DNA from: an uncultured bacterium
Lineage (GTDB): Bacteria; Actinomycetota; Coriobacteriia; Coriobacteriales; Coriobacteriaceae
Assembly: GCA_905215275.1 (NCBI GenBank)
Contig: CAJMPE010000014.1
Location: forward strand, 1-18,426
Length of the DNA stretch: 18,426 nt
Direction: 5' to 3'
The translations under genes and the position numbers were made by a program. Numbering within the stretch: the first letter of the stretch is position 1; every line of letters starts with the position of its first letter. Shown piece by piece: positions 14,458 to 18,426 of this stretch. The notes under the pieces are model-generated. The model made no database searches. It had not been told where the DNA came from and worked only from the letters and a program-made list of their open reading frames with translations.

Positions 14458-14742
14458 ATGAGCTGGCGAGGCGATATTGCGATGGGGAAGTACGGAAAAC
14501 TGCCGTGTGCCCTTATAGACAACAATATGTTTCCGAGCGTAGAGGTTGATTGCGGGTCGTTTGTCGTCACCTGCCCTTGCTGCGGCTCGCAAATACCGTG
14601 TCTCGACATTCGGTTCATCGATGCGCGCGACAGGTTCAGCGACGAAGTGAGAAAACAGACAGGCGTTCATATGCCGGTGTATCCGGAGAAATGCCCTGTT
14701 TGTGGCCTCGATATCGTGTATGACGCCGGCGACGAGGGATAG
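14458..14742 (+). CDS. Small protein with two CxxC pairs (putative zinc-binding, 94 aa)
   Basis: 94 residues from the ATG at 14458, six bases after AGGGGAG (14445-14451); a longer frame from 14386 lacks a ribosome site. It has two paired-cysteine knuckles, C39-P-C-C42 and C79-P-V-C82, a zinc-ribbon-like arrangement with about 36 residues between them, and a short acidic C-terminus. No membrane segment or signal is seen. I do not recognise the family. It lies 122 bp after the HNH gene on the same strand and converges on the DUF5710 gene 38 bp further on. The spacing allows but does not prove cotranscription with the HNH gene. Confidence 0.65.
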   Translation: MSWRGDIAMGKYGKLPCALIDNNMFPSVEVDCGSFVVTCPCCGSQIPCLDIRFIDARDRFSDEVRKQTGVHMPVYPEKCPVCGLDIVYDAGDEG

Positions 14743-14780
14743 GTGATGCGGAGGAGTTGGCTGTGAAGGCTTCTCCGTCC

Positions 14781-15467
14781 CTACAAATAAACCCCCTCAC
14801 CGAGTTGCCTGTGGAACTCGGCGTGATGGTCGCGTGCCCAGGTAAAGAGTGCCTGGTCAAAATTGGTGCGCGCGGCTGGGATGCCAAAGACGCCGGCAAC
14901 TTCGACGCGCACAAACTCCAGTGCCGGCAGCTTGTTGATGGCAGTGAGGGCAAACGGGGACGAGGGCTCCTCGAACAGATAGCGGCTGCCTTGCAGCGCG
15001 TCGCAACTGGTGCACGTGTTGCCGAGCGACGGGGCTTTGGAGGCTCGCGCGCCTACGGGCTTGTAGCCGCAGCGCTTATGAAGGTAGTCGCGGATCTCGC
15101 CCGGCACGCAGCCAAGAGCGGGCACGATGGCGAGTGCGTTGGCGTTGGCCGTGTCGATGGCAATGTACCTGGCTTCGTTGGGCGCGTGCGCGATGGCGAT
15201 GCTCTCGTCGTTATCGGTTCGATAGGGAATGCCGAAGGCCGCGACCGAGGTCTCTTTGTGACACTTCCAGCACTCGCGCTTGCCCAGTACTAGATATATA
15301 TACGGCGCTGAGGGGTCGGATCGGTCAACACCGGGCAGCCACTCGGCAAAGGGCTCGGGGTTGACGCCGCTGGGTACATACCAGATCTTCTTGGTCCGGT
15401 CCCATTTGGCGCCCAGCGCCTTGGCTTCTTCTTTGTGCGAAAAGGGGACATCGAGCTCGGTGCGCAT
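14781..15467 (-). CDS. DUF5710-domain protein with two CxxC motifs
   Basis: 228 residues from the ATG at 15467, with AAGGAG seven bases upstream; the frame is open for 80 codons further up but crosses the tRNA terminator region, so the shorter start is used. Residues 1-45 are a DUF5710 domain (VPFSHKEEAKALGAKWDRTKKIWYVP), a short module found alone or on topoisomerase/primase-like and mobile-element proteins, thought to bind nucleic acid. After it come C66-W-K-C69 and C152-T-S-C155, which could together hold one zinc. A helical C-terminal segment ends in FHRQLGEGVYL. It lies between the tRNA-Val terminator and a convergent small zinc-knuckle gene. Function unknown; nucleic-acid binding is an inference from the domain. 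Confidence 0.8.
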   Translation of the reverse strand: MRTELDVPFSHKEEAKALGAKWDRTKKIWYVPSGVNPEPFAEWLPGVDRSDPSAPYIYLVLGKRECWKCHKETSVAAFGIPYRTDNDESIAIAHAPNEARYIAIDTANANALAIVPALGCVPGEIRDYLHKRCGYKPVGARASKAPSLGNTCTSCDALQGSRYLFEEPSSPFALTAINKLPALEFVRVEVAGVFGIPAARTNFDQALFTWARDHHAEFHRQLGEGVYL

Positions 15468-15663
15468 GGCGGCTCCTTGGTGCTGCAGGTGCAAGTGGCT
15501 CAAGGATACCGCAGGGCGCAGACATCGCGGCGTTTTGTCGAGAAGTTGCGGCTCGGATGGGTTCGAGACGCGTTGGTCTCGGCCTCGGTGGCTATTGACG
15601 CGGTTTTGTGCATGGGCGGGGTGGTTGCTTGGGCGGTTGGAACTGCCAGCGGATTTGGCGACA

Positions 15664-15700
15664 TAAAATAAAACAGCCCAGAGACATAGCCTCTGAGCTG
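15664..15700 (-). terminator. Intrinsic terminator of the tRNA-Val gene
   Basis: Read on the minus strand, CAGCTCAGAG pairs with CTCTGGGCTG (ten pairs, one G-T) and is followed by TTTTATTTT. It begins nine bases after the tRNA CCA end. Confidence 0.88.
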
Positions 15701-15708
15701 CGAACATT

Positions 15709-15783
15709 TGGTGGGCGTTAGAAGATTTGAACTTCTGACCTCTTCCGTGTCAGGGAAGCGCTCTCCCCCTGAGCTAAACGCCC
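15709..15783 (-). tRNA. tRNA-Val (anticodon GAC)
   Basis: 75 nt on the minus strand with the CCA tail encoded. The acceptor stem is GGGCGTT with AACGCCC, the D arm reads GCTC-AGGGGGA-GAGC, and the anticodon stem is CTTCC/GGAAG around the loop CTGACAC, which gives anticodon GAC (valine). The T arm has AGAAG/CTTCT around TTCAAAT, as GTTCAAATC. A promoter lies 30-58 bases upstream and a terminator directly follows. No integrase gene or copy of the tRNA 3' end was found nearby. Confidence 0.96.
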
Positions 15784-15812
15784 GATCAAGGGTGCGCAAG
15801 TGCGCAAGGGAT

Positions 15813-15841
15813 AATATAACGGAGCCTGAACTCGGTGGCAA
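15813..15841 (-). promoter_or_regulatory. Promoter of tRNA-Val
   Basis: On the minus strand TTGCCA (plus-strand TGGCAA 15836-15841) and TATATT (plus-strand AATATA 15813-15818) are separated by 17 bp. The predicted start is about 23 bases before the mature tRNA 5' end. Confidence 0.75.
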
Positions 15842-16072
15842 GAACATTTTTAAAAATCGCTTACATTGTGGAACTCGGGGGCTTTGTCATATCCATTTCA
15901 AAAGAGTCTGCTGCCGCGATTTGGCTGTCGACCAATGCAAAGCCATTGCGGTATCGAGCTATGGAAAGACGCCTGCGGAATTGTCCTACCGATAAGCGGA
16001 CAAGCCTCCAGCTGGTGCCTTCACCGTGGTAAGGTAAGCCGAATTGTTTCCAGGCTGTTTCGGGGGAGTGGA
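15842..16072 (+). promoter_or_regulatory. Long leader before the EamA transporter gene
   Basis: 231 bp without a supported gene between the tRNA promoter and the transporter start. It holds a perfect 6-bp stem TTGTCC (15981-15986) with GGACAA (15998-16003). No known riboswitch consensus is recognised and no clear promoter is placed. The ribosome site is GGGGGAG at 16062-16068. Confidence 0.35.
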
Positions 16073-17095
16073 ATGAGCAAAGAGTGTGTCGAGCAGGTCG
16101 AAGGCGCAGAGGCTTCGGTGCCGATGACGGCGGCGTCCGATTTTGTCGTGCCCGAGGGAACTGACGAGCTCAGCCGCAACACCCGTCGCGCCTGGCGCGA
16201 CCGTCTCAACGACGCCCAGACGCGCAAGATGATCACGGGTGTTTTAGCCACGCTTGTGGGCGGTTCGTTTTGGGGTTTCTCGGGTACCAGCGCGAGTTTT
16301 TTGTTCGATACCTACCATGTCGATACGCTGTGGCTTATGAGCATACGACAGATTCTCGCCGGCCTGCTCTTTATGGCTGTGGTTGTCACGCGCGACCGCG
16401 CACGCCTGGTCAAGCTTTGGACGACGCCCGCTGATCGCAAGCAGCTGCTGCTTTTTACCGCTTTTGGCCTGCTCTTTAACCAGTTTTGTTATCTTTCGGC
16501 CGTGCGCCTGACCAATGCCGGGACCGCGACGGTGCTCCAGTGCCTGCAGCTGGTCATCATCATGGGCTACGCCTGCGTGGTCGATCGCCGCATGCCGCGC
16601 GCTCGCGAGGCGATCGGCATTGGTCTGGCCCTCGGCGGTACCTTTTTAATCGCTACCGGCGGCGACCCTACCAGTCTGAGCATATCGCCGCTTGGCCTGG
16701 TCGCAGGCCTTATGTGTGCGGTTAGCGCCGCCTGTATGGCGGTGATTCCCGCCAAGATTCTGTCCGAATACGGCAGCCCTATTGTTACGGGTTCGGCTAT
16801 GCTTACGGCGGGTGTCGTTTCGAGCGTCTTTGTGCAGCCGTGGGCTCATATGCCGGCCCTCGATACTGCTGCCGTCGAAGCGCTCGCGGTGTTTGTGATC
16901 GTGGGCTCTTTCCTGGCGTATATGCTGTATATGCAGGGCGTTAAGGATATCGGCTCGGTGCGTGCGAGCCTCATCGGAACCGTGGAGCCGGTCTCGGCGA
17001 CCATCACCAGCGCCGTTATGCTGGGCACGGTATTTTTGCCGACCGACCTTATCGGCTTTGCCATGATTATCGTAATGATGTTTTTAACGGTGTAG
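16073..17095 (+). CDS. EamA/DMT-superfamily transporter
   Basis: 340 residues from the ATG at 16073, which has GGGGGAG just upstream; the frame stays open 69 codons earlier but without a ribosome site. A hydrophilic, charged N-terminal tail of about 50 residues precedes ten membrane segments arranged as two EamA repeats: about 53-190, starting ITGVLATLVGGSFWGFSGTSA, and about 200-338. The first repeat has the SIRQILAGLLFM helix and the second the matching VEPVSATITSAVMLG segment near the end. DMT proteins export or exchange small metabolites such as amino acids, nucleobases or drugs in the cytoplasmic membrane; the substrate cannot be told here. It stands alone, 81 bp before glmM, with a weak GC hairpin between them. 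Confidence 0.9.
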   Translation: MSKECVEQVEGAEASVPMTAASDFVVPEGTDELSRNTRRAWRDRLNDAQTRKMITGVLATLVGGSFWGFSGTSASFLFDTYHVDTLWLMSIRQILAGLLFMAVVVTRDRARLVKLWTTPADRKQLLLFTAFGLLFNQFCYLSAVRLTNAGTATVLQCLQLVIIMGYACVVDRRMPRAREAIGIGLALGGTFLIATGGDPTSLSISPLGLVAGLMCAVSAACMAVIPAKILSEYGSPIVTGSAMLTAGVVSSVFVQPWAHMPALDTAAVEALAVFVIVGSFLAYMLYMQGVKDIGSVRASLIGTVEPVSATITSAVMLGTVFLPTDLIGFAMIIVMMFLTV

Positions 17096-17125
17096 CCCCT
17101 GCGGTTGCTTTAAAGGATAATGGGC

Positions 17126-17155
17126 TGGCGGCGCGTTGCTTTGGCGGCGCGCCTT
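17126..17155 (+). terminator. Weak GC-rich hairpin between the transporter and glmM
   Basis: GGCGCG pairs with CGCGCC in the stretch 17126-17155, followed by only three T. It could be a weak terminator. TTGCTT (17136-17141) and TATAGA (17160-17165), with an 18-bp spacer, are a possible glmM promoter, but that would leave a very short leader. Confidence 0.3.
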
Positions 17156-17176
17156 TGTCTATAGAGAGGACCTCTT

Positions 17177-18426
17177 ATGAAGTACTTTGGCACCGACGGA
17201 TTTCGCGGCGAGGCCAACGTTGGGCTGACGGTAGAGCACGCTTATAAGATCGGCCGCTTTGTGGGCTGGTATTACGGCGCCAACCGCGAGCGCAAGGCAC
17301 GCGTGATCGTGGGCAAGGACACGCGTCGCTCGAGCTACATGTTCGAGGCGGCGCTGGTGAGTGGCCTGGTCGCGAGCGGTGCGGACGCATATATGCTGCA
17401 CGTGATCCCGACGCCGGGCGTGGCGCATCAGACCGTGGAGGGCTGCTTCGATTGCGGCATCATGATTAGCGCGAGCCACAACCCGTTTTGCGATAACGGC
17501 ATCAAGCTCGTCAACAGCGACGGCTTCAAAATGGACGAGGACGTGCTGGAACTCATCGAGGATTACATCGATGGCAAGGGCGAGGTGCCGCTGGCCACGG
17601 GCAACCAGATCGGTGCCACGGTGGACTATATGCAGGGCCGCAACCGCTATATTGCCTCGCTCATCGCGAGCGCGAACTTTTCGCTGCAGGGCGTCAAGAT
17701 CGGCTTGGACTGCGCCAACGGCTCGGCGTCCTCGGTGGCCAAGCCGGTGTTCGACGCGCTGGGCGCCGATGTGCGCGTGATCAACGCCGCGCCCGACGGA
17801 TTTAACATCAATGTGGACTGTGGCTCCACGCATATGGAGCGCCTACAGCGCCACGTAGTGGAGCAGGGCCTGGACGTGGGCTTTGCCTACGACGGCGATG
17901 CCGACCGCTGCCTGGCCGTGGACGAGCGCGGCCGTGTGGTCGACGGCGATCAGATCCTGTACGTGTGCGGCGTGTACCTGAACAAGCACGGTCGCCTTTC
18001 GGGCGGTACCGTGGTGCCGACGATCGCCAGCAACTTTGGCCTGGTCAAGTCGCTGGAGCTTGCCGGTCTGAGTGCCGTGACCAGCGGCGTGGGCGACCGT
18101 CACGTGTACGCCAAGATGCGCGAGGGCGGCTACAGCCTGGGCGGCGAGCAGACGGGCCACACGATCTTTGGCGATATCGAGCGCACGGGCGACGGCATTA
18201 TGACCTCGCTGCGCGTGATGGAAGTGATTCGCGCCGAGCGCGAGACACTCTCGCAGCTCACGGCTCCGTGCAAGCTGCTGCCGCAAGCGCAGGTTGCCGT
18301 GCGCGTGGCCGATAAGGACGCTGCGCTTGAGAACATGGGCGTGCAGAACGCGATCGCCGAGGCCGAGGCCGCGCTGGCGGGCGAGGGCCGCGTGCTCGTG
18401 CGCAAGAGCGGAACCGAGTCGGTGAT
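17177..18426 (+). CDS. glmM: Phosphoglucosamine mutase (partial, runs off right edge)
   Basis: 416 of an expected 445-450 residues are present; the C-terminus lies beyond the right edge. GlmM converts glucosamine-6-phosphate to glucosamine-1-phosphate, the step toward UDP-GlcNAc for peptidoglycan, in the cytoplasm. It belongs to the alpha-D-phosphohexomutase family. The start MKYFGTDGFRG is typical, with an AGAGG ribosome site at 17165-17169. The phosphoserine loop ISASHNP places the catalytic serine at 100; the metal loop DGDADR is at 239-244 and the sugar-binding GGEQTGH at 323-329. The C-terminal phosphate-binding loop reads RKSGTES (409-415) instead of the usual RPSGTEP. Phosphoglucomutase/phosphomannomutase is the alternative, but the N-terminus and loop texts favour GlmM. 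Confidence 0.93.
   Translation, partial: MKYFGTDGFRGEANVGLTVEHAYKIGRFVGWYYGANRERKARVIVGKDTRRSSYMFEAALVSGLVASGADAYMLHVIPTPGVAHQTVEGCFDCGIMISASHNPFCDNGIKLVNSDGFKMDEDVLELIEDYIDGKGEVPLATGNQIGATVDYMQGRNRYIASLIASANFSLQGVKIGLDCANGSASSVAKPVFDALGADVRVINAAPDGFNINVDCGSTHMERLQRHVVEQGLDVGFAYDGDADRCLAVDERGRVVDGDQILYVCGVYLNKHGRLSGGTVVPTIASNFGLVKSLELAGLSAVTSGVGDRHVYAKMREGGYSLGGEQTGHTIFGDIERTGDGIMTSLRVMEVIRAERETLSQLTAPCKLLPQAQVAVRVADKDAALENMGVQNAIAEAEAALAGEGRVLVRKSGTESV

Noticed and set aside
14757..15293. 178-codon plus-strand frame overlapping the DUF5710 gene
   Set aside because: Its translation shows no family pattern and it is antisense to a gene with a recognised domain and two CxxC motifs.
15468..15707. 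N-terminal extension of the DUF5710 protein
   Set aside because: It would have to start inside the tRNA terminator region and lacks a ribosome site, while AAGGAG precedes the ATG at 15467 and DUF5710 begins there.
10973..15783. Integrative element inserted at tRNA-Val
   Set aside because: The accessory genes lie on the 3' side of the tRNA, as in many integrations, but I found no integrase, relaxase or repeat of the tRNA 3' end in the window.

Overview
The window looks like the chromosome of a high-GC gut Actinobacterium of the class Coriobacteriia, most plausibly Collinsella. This is inferred from GC-rich codon use over most of the window, a mannose-family PTS locus with an Amadori-product deglycase (a pathway reported in Collinsella intestinalis), and the coding style of the glmM, EamA-transporter and M16-peptidase genes. 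No rRNA or other marker settles the species.

Layout. (1) About 1-3500, minus strand: a sugar ABC-transporter operon made of the 3' remnant of a family-1 solute-binding protein, two permeases and a secreted NHL-repeat protein cut by the window edge. (2) 2862-5540, minus: a long ORF whose first ~683 residues are an M16C (PreP-like) metallopeptidase and whose last ~205 residues are the C-terminus of that solute-binding protein. It is an in-frame chimera of two unrelated genes, with the join near 3480-3500. Codon use seems to change at the same place. Either a recombination/transfer event ended inside the peptidase gene or the assembly was joined wrongly there. (3) 5821-10548, plus: a GntR/HutC regulator, then PTS EIIA-EIIB, tandem terminators, a new promoter, a FrlB/GfrF-like SIS deglycase, a 13-bp intercistronic stem-loop, EIIC-EIID and a strong terminator. 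Together these would take up and phosphorylate a fructosamine such as fructoselysine or glucoselysine and split the phosphorylated product to glucose-6-phosphate and the amino acid.

(4) 10549-15707: an accessory-looking stretch. A 424-bp gap holds two near-identical 69-bp blocks, exactly 165 bp apart, each carrying three GAGAGATA(A) boxes spaced 18 and 13 bp plus inverted copies. It leads into a Schlafen/AlbA_2-type ATP-binding regulator with a C-terminal winged helix. Then come an unknown 163-aa protein (minus), an HNH endonuclease with an SRA/PUA-like N-terminal half (candidate modification-dependent restriction enzyme), a small two-CxxC protein, and a DUF5710 plus zinc-ribbon protein (minus). 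(5) 15664-15841, minus: tRNA-Val(GAC) with encoded CCA, a good promoter and a terminator. (6) 16073-end, plus: an EamA/DMT transporter and glmM (phosphoglucosamine mutase), cut by the right edge.

The points most worth a second look are the peptidase/solute-binding-protein chimera, the duplicated GAGAGATAA operator array in front of the Schlafen-like gene, and the two-unit architecture of the Amadori-sugar PTS locus.
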